This document shows, in pieces, positions 9,361-18,756 of a stretch of DNA of 64,000 nucleotides; position 1 is the stretch's first letter; each line of letters begins with the position of its first letter. A model generated the notes under the pieces. The model saw only the letters and a list, made by a program, of their open reading frames with translations. It searched no databases and was not told the origin of the DNA. A program made the translations under genes and the position numbers. The stretch is from Acetobacteraceae bacterium (GTDB taxonomy: Bacteria > Pseudomonadota > Alphaproteobacteria > Acetobacterales > Acetobacteraceae): positions 1 through 64,000 of the forward strand of contig PLSD01000133.1 in NCBI GenBank assembly GCA_003164135.1, in the 5' to 3' direction.

Positions 9361-11145
9361 TTATTTTGCCATGGCGGCCCGGAATGCGCGCCAGCCGCCG
9401 TGATGGGTGATGTCCTTGGCCCCTTCCAGGGCATAGGCCTCGCAGAGAAAGCCGGGGTGCTCGCTGCCATCAGCCAGCGTGACCTTGCCGATGCCCATGG
9501 GAGTGGGCAGCGCCGCGACAAAGCGGCCAAAATTCTCCGGGGACAGGGACCAGACCTCAACCGCGATGCCGGCACCCGCGAAGCCAGGGGTGCGTGCCAG
9601 CCCTGGCTTGGGCGGCGTGGTGGGAAGGGCGAAGAGTTTGTAGTCCGGCGCGGTGAGCGTGCTGGAGACAAGTTTGGCATCCAGCGCCGTGAGTTCGTGG
9701 TTGAGCACCATGCCGGAGAGATGCGCGCCCGCGACGACCAGTTTGAGGTCCTGCGCGGGCGGCGGGGCCAGGCGCGATTGGGGGATTGCGCGGTCCTTGC
9801 CGGAGCCGGTGGCCAGGGCGATGTGCAGGGTGTCGGCATAGGCGGCCAGCGAGGCTTCAGAAAAACCGGGACCGATGAGGGTAACACCAAGCGGCAGACC
9901 GTCCGGCCGGAAGCCCGCCGGTAGCGCAATGGCGGCGAGGTCAAGCAGGTTGACGAAATTGGTGTAGAGGCCGAGCTCCGCATTGGCCGCGATAGGGTGA
10001 TCCAACATCTGGGAGACGGTAAAAATGGTGGGGGTGGTGGGCAGCAGCAGGGCGTCGACTTTGGCCAGTTCGGCCTGGGCGGTGCGGCGCAGCGCCTGGA
10101 TGCGATAGATGTCCGCAAAAGCATCGGCGGCGGAGAATTTTTCCGCGCCAGCAATGATCGCCCGCACCACGGGATGGATGCGGGCGGCCGAGGTTTTGAA
10201 AAACGGCTTTATGGCGGCCAGGCGCTCGGCGACGAAGGCGCCGCCGTAGAGGGCTGCGGCGATGTCGCGGAAGGGGGTGTAGTCGAACGCCGCCAGCTCC
10301 CAGCCGAGTACTGCGGCCTGGGCAATGGCGGCATCGTAGAGCGCGGCGGCGGCGGTATCGCCCGCAAAATCGCGGTCCGGCGCGCGCAGAATGCCGATCC
10401 GGGGCTTTTCGGGCAAAGTGATGGTCGTCACGGCGCGGGAATAGGCATCGCCCGCATCCGGGCCTTCGGCGGCGTGCAGGACTGCCATGGCGTCCGCCGC
10501 GCAGTTGGTGAAGATGCTGATGCAATCGAGGCTTTTACAGGCGGGGACGACGCCGGTGGTGGGAATGCGGCCGATGGTGGGTTTGAGGCCGATGATGTTG
10601 TTGAAGGCGGCGGGGACGCGGCCGGAGCCGGCGGTATCCGTACCCAGGGAGAACACCGCCAGACCGGCGCCCACGGCCACCGCGGAACCGGAGGAGGAGC
10701 CGCCGGAGATGTAGTCCGGGTGGAACACCGAGCGCGGGGCGCCGTGGGGCGAGCGGGTGCCGTTCAACCCGGTGGCGAACTGGTCCAGATTGGTTTTGCC
10801 GAGCAGAATTGCCCCGGCGGCGCGGAGCCTGGCGACGGCGGTGGCGTCAACCGCCGGGGTATAAGCGAACTCCGGGCAGCCGGCGGTGGTGGGCATGCCG
10901 GCAACGTCGATATTGTCCTTCACCACGTAGGGGATACCGAACAGCGGCAGAATATCAAGATCGGCTGGCTCCAGCGCCGTGGCTTCGGCGAGGATCAGGT
11001 TATCGTTTGGCCGCGAGATGAATACGGCTTTGTCCGGATAGGCCTCGATGCGGGCAAGTAATTCCGTGACGAGCTGCACGGGCGTGAGGCTGCCGTTGCG
11101 GTAAGCGGCGTGGATGGTGGAGATTTCGAGCGGATGGGGGATCAT
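9361..11145 (-). CDS. atzF: Allophanate hydrolase
   Basis: Converts allophanate to ammonia and CO2, the last step of the pathway. The 594-residue protein has an amidase-signature domain with the Ser-cisSer-Lys triad (VVKDNIDVAGMPTTAG for the lysine, GGSSSGSAVAVGAGLAVFSL for the serines). Its C-terminal domain (from about residue 460) contains PMGIGKVTLADG and HHGGWRAFRAAM, as in AtzF. The ATG at 11145 overlaps the carboxylase stop by 4 bases (ATGA). The long open frame upstream is a shadow of the carboxylase. The carboxylase and hydrolase are separate proteins here, as usual in bacteria, not fused as in fungal urea amidolyase. Confidence 0.94.
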   Translation of the reverse strand: MIPHPLEISTIHAAYRNGSLTPVQLVTELLARIEAYPDKAVFISRPNDNLILAEATALEPADLDILPLFGIPYVVKDNIDVAGMPTTAGCPEFAYTPAVDATAVARLRAAGAILLGKTNLDQFATGLNGTRSPHGAPRSVFHPDYISGGSSSGSAVAVGAGLAVFSLGTDTAGSGRVPAAFNNIIGLKPTIGRIPTTGVVPACKSLDCISIFTNCAADAMAVLHAAEGPDAGDAYSRAVTTITLPEKPRIGILRAPDRDFAGDTAAAALYDAAIAQAAVLGWELAAFDYTPFRDIAAALYGGAFVAERLAAIKPFFKTSAARIHPVVRAIIAGAEKFSAADAFADIYRIQALRRTAQAELAKVDALLLPTTPTIFTVSQMLDHPIAANAELGLYTNFVNLLDLAAIALPAGFRPDGLPLGVTLIGPGFSEASLAAYADTLHIALATGSGKDRAIPQSRLAPPPAQDLKLVVAGAHLSGMVLNHELTALDAKLVSSTLTAPDYKLFALPTTPPKPGLARTPGFAGAGIAVEVWSLSPENFGRFVAALPTPMGIGKVTLADGSEHPGFLCEAYALEGAKDITHHGGWRAFRAAMAK

Positions 11146-14100
11146 GTGGCGATGACACCTATGCGTTGGCCGGCGCGAACGACCTGGCCTTTGATACCGG
11201 CGAGGCTTTGGACCGTGCCGGAAGCGGGGCTGCGGACTTGCACTTCCATTTTCATGGATTCGATAATCATGACTGGATCGCCGGCCTGGATGGTGTCGCC
11301 GGGCCGCACGAGAACCTGCCAGATGCTGCCGGGAACCGGGGCAGCGATGGCGCGGCTGCCTTGGGGGAGCGGCAGTTCCTCCGGCGGCGGTTCGCTCTCG
11401 GCTTCCTCGAAGGTGTTGAGGCCTTTTGCCGCCCAGTCCGCGCGCTCCGCGGCGAAGGCGGCACGCTGCATGGTTTGGAAAGCCTCGATGGATGATGCAT
11501 TGGCGGAACAGAAGGCTTTGTATTCGTGCAGGGAGAAGGAGGTTTCCTCGATCTTTAATTCGTACTTTCCGTGCAGGAATTTCTCCCTCGCGTCGTCGAG
11601 TTCCTCGTTGGTGACTTCGAAAAAACGTATCTGGTCGAAATGACGCAACAGCCACGGATGACCGGGAGCGAACGGAGGGGTTTCCCGGTGGGTATTCCAG
11701 ACCTGGATGGTGCGGCCGAAAAGCTGGTAGCCGCCGGGGCCTTCCATGCCGTAGATGCACATGTAGGCGCCGCCGATGCCCACCGCGTTTTGCGGGGTCC
11801 AGGGGCGGGCGGGATTGTATTTGGTCGTGACCAGCCGGTGGCGCGGGTCGTATGGGGTGGCAACCGGGGCGCCGAGGTAGACATCGCCCAGGCCAAGAAC
11901 GACGTAGGCGGCATCGAAGATGATGCGTTTTACAGCCTCGATGCTCTCCAGCCCGTTGATGCGGCGGATGAACTCGATGTTGTCCGGGCACCAGGGGGCG
12001 TTGGGGCGGGTGGTCTCCTGGTATTTGCGCATGGCCAGTTGGATTTGCGGATCGTTCCAGGAGAGCGGGAGATGCAGGATGCGGCTGCGCACCACCATGT
12101 CCTCGGGCGCGGGCAGCGTGGGCAGCAGGGTGTTCACGGCATCCATGACCGCGTTGCGGGAGATGCGCGTGGAATCAAAATGAATTTGCAGGCTGCGAAT
12201 GCCTGGCGTGAGGTCGATGATGCCGGGAATGGCGGCGGCACCGAGGGCATCGCGCAAGGCCTGCACGCGCAGGCGCAGTTCGAAATCCAGCTTCATCTCG
12301 CCGAATTCGATAAGGATGTCTTCGTCGCCGGCGCGACGGATGGCGATGCCGTTTTGTGATGTGAGAATCGCGGGTTCGTTGTCGGCGGCGATGAATTTTA
12401 CCTTATCGCCAGGACGGAGTTGACCCATTTTCCAGAGATCGGTTTTGGTGATGACGGCGGGGCAGACGAAGCCGCCCAGCGAGGGACCGTCCGGCCCGAG
12501 CAGGATCGGCATGTCGCCGGTGAAATCTATGGCGCCGACGGCGTAGGCGTTGTCATGGATGTTGGAGGGATGCAGCCCGGCTTCGCCGCCATCAGCGCGT
12601 GCCCAGGCGGGTTTTGGGCCGATCAGGCGGATGCCGGTGCGGGCGGAATTGTGGTGGACCTCGTAAGTGGCGGTGAAGAGGGTTTCGATATCCGCGGGTT
12701 GGAAGAAATCCGGGGCGCCGTGCGGGCCGTAGCGTACGGCGATTTGCCAATCATGCGTGAGGTCCACTAGTTCAGGCAGCATGGAGGCGGTTGTGGGGGC
12801 GCGGGCGAGGCGCAAGGTGTCACCCGCGCGGAGCACGCCGCCGGTGTGGCCGCCGAAGCCGCCTAGCGTAAAGGTGGCCGTGCTGCCGAGGTATTCCGGC
12901 GCGGCGAAGCCCCCGGCGACGGCGAGATAGCTGCGCTGCCCGGGACCTTCGATGGTGCCGAGAGTAAGAACTTGCCCCGCCTGCACGGGAACGGCGGTGT
13001 TATGCGCGATGGCGACGCCATCCAGCGTTGCCTGCATCGCGGCACCGGTGAGCGCGATGCTTGCGGGCGCAAAAAATTGCAACGTCGGGCCGGTGAGCGT
13101 GAGTTCCAGCGCCGTGGTGCCGGGAGGATTGCCGAGCAGCATGTTGGCGGCGGCGAAACTTTTGTCATCCATCGGGCCGCTTGGGGGGATGCCCACTTCC
13201 CAGAAACCCAGCCGGCCGGGGAGACTTTGCAGGGAGGATTGCGCGCCGCCATCCAGCACCGCGACACTTTGCGGCTGGTAGGCGTAGCTGGCCAGAGTTT
13301 TGGTGGTCATGGTGCCGTCGCGGAAATCCGGCAGGTTCAGAATTTTATAGCAATAATCAGCGTTGGTTTCTATGCCGCTGATGTCCGAGGCTTGCAGCCC
13401 GGCGCGTAGATTGGCAATCGCGGCCTCGCGCGTGGGGCCGGTGGCGATGAATTTGGCCAGCATCGGGTCATAGAACGGCGAGACGGTGGCGCCCGATTCC
13501 ACCCAGGTATCCACACGCAAGCCGGGCGGCGGGGTGAAGTTGGTGATGACGCCGCTGGATGGACGAAAATCTTCCGCTGGAATTTCCGCGTAAATGCGCG
13601 CCTCGATCGCCGCCCCATTGGCGATGAGGGAGGCTTGTGATGGAAGTGTGAATTCTCCCGCGGCCTGGCGGATCATCCATTCCACCAGGTCAACGCCGAA
13701 CACCGCTTCAGTGACGCCGTGTTCGACCTGTAGCCGTGTGTTCACTTCCAGGAAGTAAAATTTTTGCGCCTCGGCATCGTAGACGAATTCCACCGTGCCG
13801 GCAGACTCGTAGGCCACGGAAGCCGCCAGGGCGACAGCGGCGGATTGAAGTTGTTCCAGGGTTTCAGGTAAAATATTCGGTGCGGGTGTTTCTTCTATGA
13901 CTTTCTGGTTGCGCCTTTGCAGGGAACAGTCGCGCGCGCCAAGGGCGACCACATTACCTTTGCCGTCACCGAAAATCTGCACTTCGATATGGCGTGCCCT
14001 GGCGACATATTTTTCCAGGAACAACGCGGCGTTGCCAAAATTGTTTGCGGCAAGCCGCCTGATGCTCTCGAACTTCTCCTCCAGCTCCGCGGCCGTATGG

Positions 14101-14609
14101 CAAAGCACCATGCCGATGCCGCCGCCGCCGGCGGAGCTTTTCAGCATGACCGGATAAGTGATGTTTTCGGCCTCGGCCAGAGCCTCCGCCGCCGTGGCGA
14201 TGAGGCCGGAGCCGGGGAGCATGGGCACGCCGGCTTTTTCAGCCAGGGCGCGTGCGGTGTGCTTGAGGCCAAACTCCTGCAAATGCGTTGGGCCAGGGCC
14301 AATGAACACAATACCTTCGGCGGCGAGACGCTGGGCGAACTCCACGCGCTCGGAGAGAAAACCGTAACCTGGATGCACGGCCTGCGCGCCGGTTTGTTTG
14401 CAGGCGGCTATAATGGCCTCGATGTTGAGATAGCTCTGCGCCGCGGCGGCGGGGCCGATGTGCACGGCTTCATCAGCGGCGAGCACGCCGGGGGAGAAAC
14501 GGTCGGCATCGGAATAAACCGCCACCGAGGCGATGTTCATCGCCTTGAGGGTTTTACAGATGCGGAGCAGGATTTCACCGCGATTGGCAATGAGAACTTT
14601 GGTAAACAT
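11142..14609 (-). CDS. uca: Biotin-dependent guanidine/urea carboxylase
   Basis: ATP- and biotin-dependent carboxylase of 1155 residues with the full set of domains. An N-terminal biotin carboxylase (about 1-450; ATP-grasp loop KSSAGGGGIGMVL) is followed by KipA-like and KipI-like carboxyltransferase halves (about 470-780 and 785-1020). A C-terminal biotinyl domain carries the biotinylated lysine in ESMKMEV. The family is usually annotated urea carboxylase. Enzymes encoded with paired DUF1989 proteins and a guanidine-I riboswitch prefer guanidine, making carboxyguanidine. The riboswitch upstream supports guanidine here; substrate preference itself cannot be read with certainty from the sequence. 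It lies 20 bases after the second DUF1989 gene. Confidence 0.93.
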   Translation of the reverse strand: MFTKVLIANRGEILLRICKTLKAMNIASVAVYSDADRFSPGVLAADEAVHIGPAAAAQSYLNIEAIIAACKQTGAQAVHPGYGFLSERVEFAQRLAAEGIVFIGPGPTHLQEFGLKHTARALAEKAGVPMLPGSGLIATAAEALAEAENITYPVMLKSSAGGGGIGMVLCHTAAELEEKFESIRRLAANNFGNAALFLEKYVARARHIEVQIFGDGKGNVVALGARDCSLQRRNQKVIEETPAPNILPETLEQLQSAAVALAASVAYESAGTVEFVYDAEAQKFYFLEVNTRLQVEHGVTEAVFGVDLVEWMIRQAAGEFTLPSQASLIANGAAIEARIYAEIPAEDFRPSSGVITNFTPPPGLRVDTWVESGATVSPFYDPMLAKFIATGPTREAAIANLRAGLQASDISGIETNADYCYKILNLPDFRDGTMTTKTLASYAYQPQSVAVLDGGAQSSLQSLPGRLGFWEVGIPPSGPMDDKSFAAANMLLGNPPGTTALELTLTGPTLQFFAPASIALTGAAMQATLDGVAIAHNTAVPVQAGQVLTLGTIEGPGQRSYLAVAGGFAAPEYLGSTATFTLGGFGGHTGGVLRAGDTLRLARAPTTASMLPELVDLTHDWQIAVRYGPHGAPDFFQPADIETLFTATYEVHHNSARTGIRLIGPKPAWARADGGEAGLHPSNIHDNAYAVGAIDFTGDMPILLGPDGPSLGGFVCPAVITKTDLWKMGQLRPGDKVKFIAADNEPAILTSQNGIAIRRAGDEDILIEFGEMKLDFELRLRVQALRDALGAAAIPGIIDLTPGIRSLQIHFDSTRISRNAVMDAVNTLLPTLPAPEDMVVRSRILHLPLSWNDPQIQLAMRKYQETTRPNAPWCPDNIEFIRRINGLESIEAVKRIIFDAAYVVLGLGDVYLGAPVATPYDPRHRLVTTKYNPARPWTPQNAVGIGGAYMCIYGMEGPGGYQLFGRTIQVWNTHRETPPFAPGHPWLLRHFDQIRFFEVTNEELDDAREKFLHGKYELKIEETSFSLHEYKAFCSANASSIEAFQTMQRAAFAAERADWAAKGLNTFEEAESEPPPEELPLPQGSRAIAAPVPGSIWQVLVRPGDTIQAGDPVMIIESMKMEVQVRSPASGTVQSLAGIKGQVVRAGQRIGVIAT

Positions 14610-14629
14610 GATTTAACCGCCTGCGAGAC

Positions 14630-15247
14630 TTAGGCTTCGGAGATGATGATACGAATTGGCGTCGGGTTGAAGCCGTTGCACGGATTGTTGACCTGCGGGC
14701 AGTTGGAGATGAGCACGAGCACATCCATTTCCGCGCGCAGTTCCACATAACCGCCGGGTTCGGAGACGCCGTCATCGACGGTGAGTTCACCGTTCGGGCG
14801 GATCGGCACGTTCATGAAGAAGTTCACGTTGGAGACGAGGTCGCGCTTTCCCATGCCGTATTTGCCTAGCTCGGTCAGGAAATTTTCGCGGCAGGCGTGC
14901 ATGAAGCGGGTCTCGTGGCCAAAGCGTACAGTGTTGGATTCGCAGGAACAGGCGCCCGCATTGGTATCGTGAAAGCCGCAGGTGTCGGCGATGATGCGCA
15001 CCATGGCGCGGCCTTCATTGGAGAGCAGGATGGAGCCGGTTTCCAGGTAGAATTTGCCGCCGGTGAGGGCTTGCGCCGCCAGGGTGTCCTGCGCGGAGTA
15101 GCGTTCGCTGGTGTCGTGCGCATTGTAGAAAAGCGCATCCACGGCCTGCTGACTTTCCAGATCGACGATGCGCATGATCTGGCCTGGTTTCAGCGTCGCG
15201 GAATAGGGGGCGCGGGCGGGAACGGTGATGTCGGAAAGAATGGTCAT
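14630..15247 (-). CDS. DUF1989 protein UAAP2, carboxyguanidine deiminase subunit
   Basis: A 205-residue DUF1989 protein, annotated in most genomes as urea amidolyase-associated protein 2. Paired DUF1989 proteins form carboxyguanidine deiminase (CgdAB), which converts carboxyguanidine to allophanate and ammonia. Visible family features are IMRIVDLESQQAVDALFYNA near the N terminus, the cysteine-rich GACSCESN, and NVNFFMNVPI. It overlaps the preceding DUF1989 gene by 4 bases (ATGA), fitting a stoichiometric heteromer. Which of cgdA or cgdB it corresponds to was not resolved. Confidence 0.9.
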   Translation of the reverse strand: MTILSDITVPARAPYSATLKPGQIMRIVDLESQQAVDALFYNAHDTSERYSAQDTLAAQALTGGKFYLETGSILLSNEGRAMVRIIADTCGFHDTNAGACSCESNTVRFGHETRFMHACRENFLTELGKYGMGKRDLVSNVNFFMNVPIRPNGELTVDDGVSEPGGYVELRAEMDVLVLISNCPQVNNPCNGFNPTPIRIIISEA

Positions 15248-16026
15248 GCCGCGAAAGCCTCGTCGGTGTTGATGAAGCCGCGCATGCCTTCATCGGTGAA
15301 ATGACGGCAGAGATCGGCCTCGCCGGGCGGTGAATGGCTAATGGCGAATTCGATGGCGCCCGTGGCCGTTGTGACAGGGCTGAGCGCGTGCGGCGTGTTG
15401 GAGAGGGCAACGAGCAGGTTCTGCTCGGCGCGTAGTTCCACCATGGCGCCGGGTGGTGGCGCGCCTTGATAATGCATGCAGCCTTCTGCATCAGTGCCTA
15501 TTTTTGAGAACAGGCTGAGTGCGGGGCCGACGTCCTGCCGGGTGAGGCCGAACTTCGCGGCGGCAAGGCGCAGATTGTCGCGCCCGTTACGGCCCGCGCC
15601 GGATTGTGCCGGGGAGTTGGGGCCGATGATGCTGTCGTGCCCGGCGCCGGTGTCGGCGGTGATGGAGGCGAGGACGCGGCCCATGTCGGAGAACAGCACG
15701 CGGCCAGCGGTAAGGTTGGTGGTCCATTGCAGTTTCACGGTGTCACCGGCGTTATAGCGCTCGGAGATATCGTCGGCATTCCAAAGGAACAACGCGGCGC
15801 CGGGTGTGCCGGAAGAGTTGGTGATGCGGATTGTATCGAAGCGCTTGAGCCGCAGCGCAACGTAACAGCCGGGGGGGATGGAATCACTTTTTCGGATACT
15901 GGCAGGCGATAGCGGTTGAGTGTCTGGCGGTGCGGGCGGCATGGCTGCGCGGGCGCGGGCGGCCTCCTGCAAGGCTTCGTAGCGGGCGCGGTATTGCGCC
16001 GGCGTGAGTTTATCGAGGTCGAGCAT
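15244..16026 (-). CDS. DUF1989 protein UAAP1, carboxyguanidine deiminase subunit
   Basis: The larger DUF1989 partner (260 residues) of the carboxyguanidine deiminase pair. Conserved parts include YVALRLKRFDTIRITNSSGTPG, SERYNAGDTVKLQW and LSLFSKIGTDAEGCMHYQG. The start is placed at the ATG at 16026 because GGAG lies 10 bases before it. An in-frame TTG at 16044 would overlap the ABC ATPase stop but has no better ribosome site. It is followed by an ATGA overlap into UAAP2. Confidence 0.9.
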   Translation of the reverse strand: MLDLDKLTPAQYRARYEALQEAARARAAMPPAPPDTQPLSPASIRKSDSIPPGCYVALRLKRFDTIRITNSSGTPGAALFLWNADDISERYNAGDTVKLQWTTNLTAGRVLFSDMGRVLASITADTGAGHDSIIGPNSPAQSGAGRNGRDNLRLAAAKFGLTRQDVGPALSLFSKIGTDAEGCMHYQGAPPPGAMVELRAEQNLLVALSNTPHALSPVTTATGAIEFAISHSPPGEADLCRHFTDEGMRGFINTDEAFAA

Positions 16027-16040
16027 AAGGCTACTCCAAT

Positions 16041-16787
16041 TCAAGCAATTTTTAGTTTGTCCGGTGTTGCCGTCTGGCGGGCGCGCACGGGAATGTCATG
16101 CGTGATGCGGGCACCTTTCCCCGGTTCATCCGGAGAGGGGCGTTCCAGCACAATGACGCGGGTACCGAGGCGGAAGGCTTCGGAGATGTCGTGCGTCACC
16201 ATCACGATGGTCATTTTTGTTTCTTCCCATAATCGCTTGGTCAGAACATGAATGTCCGCGCGCGTGCCGGGGTCCAGCGCGGAAAATGGTTCGTCGAGCA
16301 ACAGCACGCGCGGCTTGGCCATGAGTGCCTGCGCCAGGGCCAGGCGCTGCTGCATGCCACCGGAGAGTTGTGCAGGATAAAGCGGTGCGGCGGCGCGTAG
16401 GCCGACATGTTCGAGCATGGTGCGGGCATCCTCGATGGCTGAACGCCGGCGCGCGCCGAAAAACTTACCACAGACGCGAGACGATCGCAGTTCCAGCGGC
16501 AGAAGAATATTGCCCAGCACGGTGAGATGCGGAAATACCGAATAGCGCTGGAACACCACGCCGCGATCAACCGTCGGCTCGCGTGAAAGCGGTTTGCCGT
16601 CCAGCAATATACTTCCGCGCGAGGCGTGCTCCTCGCTCATTAACATGCGCAGCAGCGTGGTTTTGCCACAACCGGACGGGCCAACGATAGAGACAAAACT
16701 ACCTTCGGCGATATTGATGTTGAGCCGCTCCAGAACGATGCGATTATCGTAGATCTGCCAAACGTCCTTGACTTCAATGACATTCAT
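16041..16787 (-). CDS. ABC transporter ATPase, guanidine uptake
   Basis: ATPase subunit (248 residues) of a nitrate/sulfonate/taurine-type ABC importer. It has a Walker A motif (GPSGCGKTTLL), the signature LSGGMQQRLALAQAL, Walker B (VLLLDEPFSALD) and the switch histidine in MVTHDISEA. The start ATG at 16787 overlaps the permease stop by 4 bases; an upstream in-frame TTG is less likely. Membership in the riboswitch-controlled operon points to guanidine as cargo, which is inference from context. Confidence 0.92.
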   Translation of the reverse strand: MNVIEVKDVWQIYDNRIVLERLNINIAEGSFVSIVGPSGCGKTTLLRMLMSEEHASRGSILLDGKPLSREPTVDRGVVFQRYSVFPHLTVLGNILLPLELRSSRVCGKFFGARRRSAIEDARTMLEHVGLRAAAPLYPAQLSGGMQQRLALAQALMAKPRVLLLDEPFSALDPGTRADIHVLTKRLWEETKMTIVMVTHDISEAFRLGTRVIVLERPSPDEPGKGARITHDIPVRARQTATPDKLKIA

Positions 16788-17602
16788 TGTGACTTCGCTC
16801 CCGCGAACCAAGGAAACGCAATGCGCTGCAAGAGGCGGAGCAGGATATCGAACAGGAATGCGAGCAGCGTGATCCAGAGCACATAGGGAATGATGATGTC
16901 CATCGCAAAGTAGCGTCGTACGAGAAAGATGCGGTAGCCAAGGCCGTCCTGCGCCGCGATGGCTTCCGCTGAGATCAGATAAATCCAGGCTGGACCGAGA
17001 GAAAGCCGAAGTGAGTCGATGAGGCGGGGCAGCATTTGCGGCACCACGACGCGCAGTGCGATCTGCCAGCTCGACGCGCCCAGCGTCTGCGCCTTGATCA
17101 ACTGCGCTTTGGGCATTTCCTCGACGCGCATGAAGAGATCGCGGATCATGTACGGAGCCGTGCCGATGACGATGAGGGTAACTTTCGCGGCCTCGCCGAT
17201 GCCGGCAACGATGAAGAGGATGGGCAGAATCGCCAGCGGCGGCACCATGGAAAACGCCGCGATGAAGGGCACGAACATACGGCGCAGATAGGGCACCATG
17301 CCAACTGCGATGCCAACGACAAAGGCGATGCTGATGGCGATGGCAAGACCTTCACCAAGGCGCTGCAGGCTGGCGAGCGTGTCGCTCACCATCAGGTAGT
17401 CGCCGGTCGCCATGTCCTGCGTGAAGGCCATGAGTTTGACCGCGGCCACCATTTTGCCAATGCTCGGGAGCAGCCTGTCATCCGGGTTGGCCGCGAGCCT
17501 GATCGCCGAAGCGATCAGGTATAGCACAACCACCGTAACGAACGGGGCGGCGGCGAGCAACCGCGCGCCACGCCGGCCCGGATGCAGGTTGATGATGCGC
17601 AT
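16784..17602 (-). CDS. ABC transporter permease, guanidine uptake
   Basis: Membrane subunit of 272 residues with about six hydrophobic helices and the EAA loop of SsuC/TauC-type permeases (ASSWQIALRVVVPQMLPRL). Its ATG at 17602 overlaps the binding-protein stop by one base (TGATG), and its own stop overlaps the ATPase start. It would form the inner-membrane channel of the importer with the adjacent ATPase. Confidence 0.92.
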   Translation of the reverse strand: MRIINLHPGRRGARLLAAAPFVTVVVLYLIASAIRLAANPDDRLLPSIGKMVAAVKLMAFTQDMATGDYLMVSDTLASLQRLGEGLAIAISIAFVVGIAVGMVPYLRRMFVPFIAAFSMVPPLAILPILFIVAGIGEAAKVTLIVIGTAPYMIRDLFMRVEEMPKAQLIKAQTLGASSWQIALRVVVPQMLPRLIDSLRLSLGPAWIYLISAEAIAAQDGLGYRIFLVRRYFAMDIIIPYVLWITLLAFLFDILLRLLQRIAFPWFAGAKSQ

Positions 17603-18678
17603 CAGAGCGACTTTGCGGCCGCCATTGCCATGTAGTCGGCGTTGAAGCGGAACATCACGTTCTTTGGATCACCCATGATGTGGCCGCCAGGAAACTCGAT
17701 GCCGACGACATCTGGTGAGGTTGCCCCCTGCCCCATCAGGCCCTGTGCGAAGAGGAACTTGCGGACGTATTCCATGGTGGTGATGAGGCTGCTGCCGCGG
17801 GTGAAATCAGCCGCATTGGCGGGGTCCGAGAAAAGATGCGTGGTGGCCAGCTGGCTGGCGAATCCGGCGTAATCCGTGCCGGAAAGTTTGCCCATTTCCG
17901 TCTGCGCGGCTTTTGCTTTGTCTGTATCGGCGAGCATGATACCCAGCGTTTCGTACCAGATACCACAAAGTGCTTTGGCGAACTCGGGATGCGCGTTCAG
18001 CGTCTTGGTATTGACGATGACGAGGTCGAGAATTTCGCCTGGAATCTGCGACGAATTGAAGACGTTGTGCGCCGATTTGTTCTGCATGATCTGCTCGACA
18101 ATCGGGTTCCAGGTGACGACGGCGGTAACTTCCGGTGTAAGGTATGCGGCTGCCATGTCGGCGTCTGATGTATTAACGACTTTGACGTCACGCTCGGTCA
18201 TGCCGTGCAGTTGCAGACCGCGATCCAGCAAGTATTGCGAGACGGAATATTGAACAATGTTGATGCTCTGGCCTTTGATGTCGGCAAAGCTGGTTTTGTC
18301 CTTCAGGATCACGGCGTCGTTGCCGTTGGAATAGTCGCCGGTGATGATGGAGGTGGAATCCACGCCGCCGACGGCAGGCACGGCCAGTGTATCCATATTG
18401 GTGATGGTCAGAGCGTCGAAGCCACCGGAGGTGTACTGGTTGATGGAGGTGGAGTAGTCATTCACCTCCACGACGTCAATTTCTATGCCGTATTTGTCGG
18501 CCCATTTTTTCACGATGCCGTTTTCCGCTGCCCAGGGCCAGGGCATCCAGCCGACGTAGATCGTCCAGGCCAGGGTAAATTTCTTTTTTGCCTCGGAACG
18601 CGCCGGCGCAACGCCAGACGCAGCGGCGATGGAAGCGATCGCCGCGCCAGATTTCAGGAAGCTTTTACGTGTTAGCAT
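17602..18678 (-). CDS. ABC transporter substrate-binding protein, guanidine uptake
   Basis: Periplasmic binding protein of 358 residues in the NMT1/SsuA-like class. The N terminus is a twin-lysine/arginine-type signal (LTRKSFLKSGAAIASIAAASG) ending near residue 28. The mature part contains YVGWMPWPWAAENG and DALTITNMDTLAVP, as in the urea-carboxylase-linked transporter family. The start ATG at 18678 has AGGGG seven bases upstream; the open frame further upstream runs through the riboswitch and is not coding. First gene of the guanidine operon. Confidence 0.92.
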   Translation of the reverse strand: MLTRKSFLKSGAAIASIAAASGVAPARSEAKKKFTLAWTIYVGWMPWPWAAENGIVKKWADKYGIEIDVVEVNDYSTSINQYTSGGFDALTITNMDTLAVPAVGGVDSTSIITGDYSNGNDAVILKDKTSFADIKGQSINIVQYSVSQYLLDRGLQLHGMTERDVKVVNTSDADMAAAYLTPEVTAVVTWNPIVEQIMQNKSAHNVFNSSQIPGEILDLVIVNTKTLNAHPEFAKALCGIWYETLGIMLADTDKAKAAQTEMGKLSGTDYAGFASQLATTHLFSDPANAADFTRGSSLITTMEYVRKFLFAQGLMGQGATSPDVVGIEFPGGHIMGDPKNVMFRFNADYMAMAAAKSL

Positions 18679-18721
18679 ATGTAATCCCCTATCGTTGAAC
18701 CAAACGTCTTCACCGATCCGA

Positions 18722-18749
18722 GGGTACGTGAGAGAGCTGACGCGTACCC
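18722..18749 (-). promoter_or_regulatory. Hairpin in the riboswitch expression platform
   Basis: Between the aptamer and the first gene, GGGTACGCG and CACGTACCC form a 9-pair stem (one G-U) around a 10-base loop. No run of T follows, so it is not a simple intrinsic terminator. Its GCTCTCTC segment (18730-18737, last bases in the 3' stem arm) can pair with the conserved GGGAGAGC at the aptamer's 3' end (18760-18767), which would make the two folds exclusive. Confidence 0.55.
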
Positions 18750-18756
18750 ACGCATC

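Noticed and set aside
11142-14609. Naming the carboxylase a dedicated urea carboxylase
   Set aside because: The guanidine-I riboswitch and the DUF1989 pair argue for guanidine as the physiological substrate.
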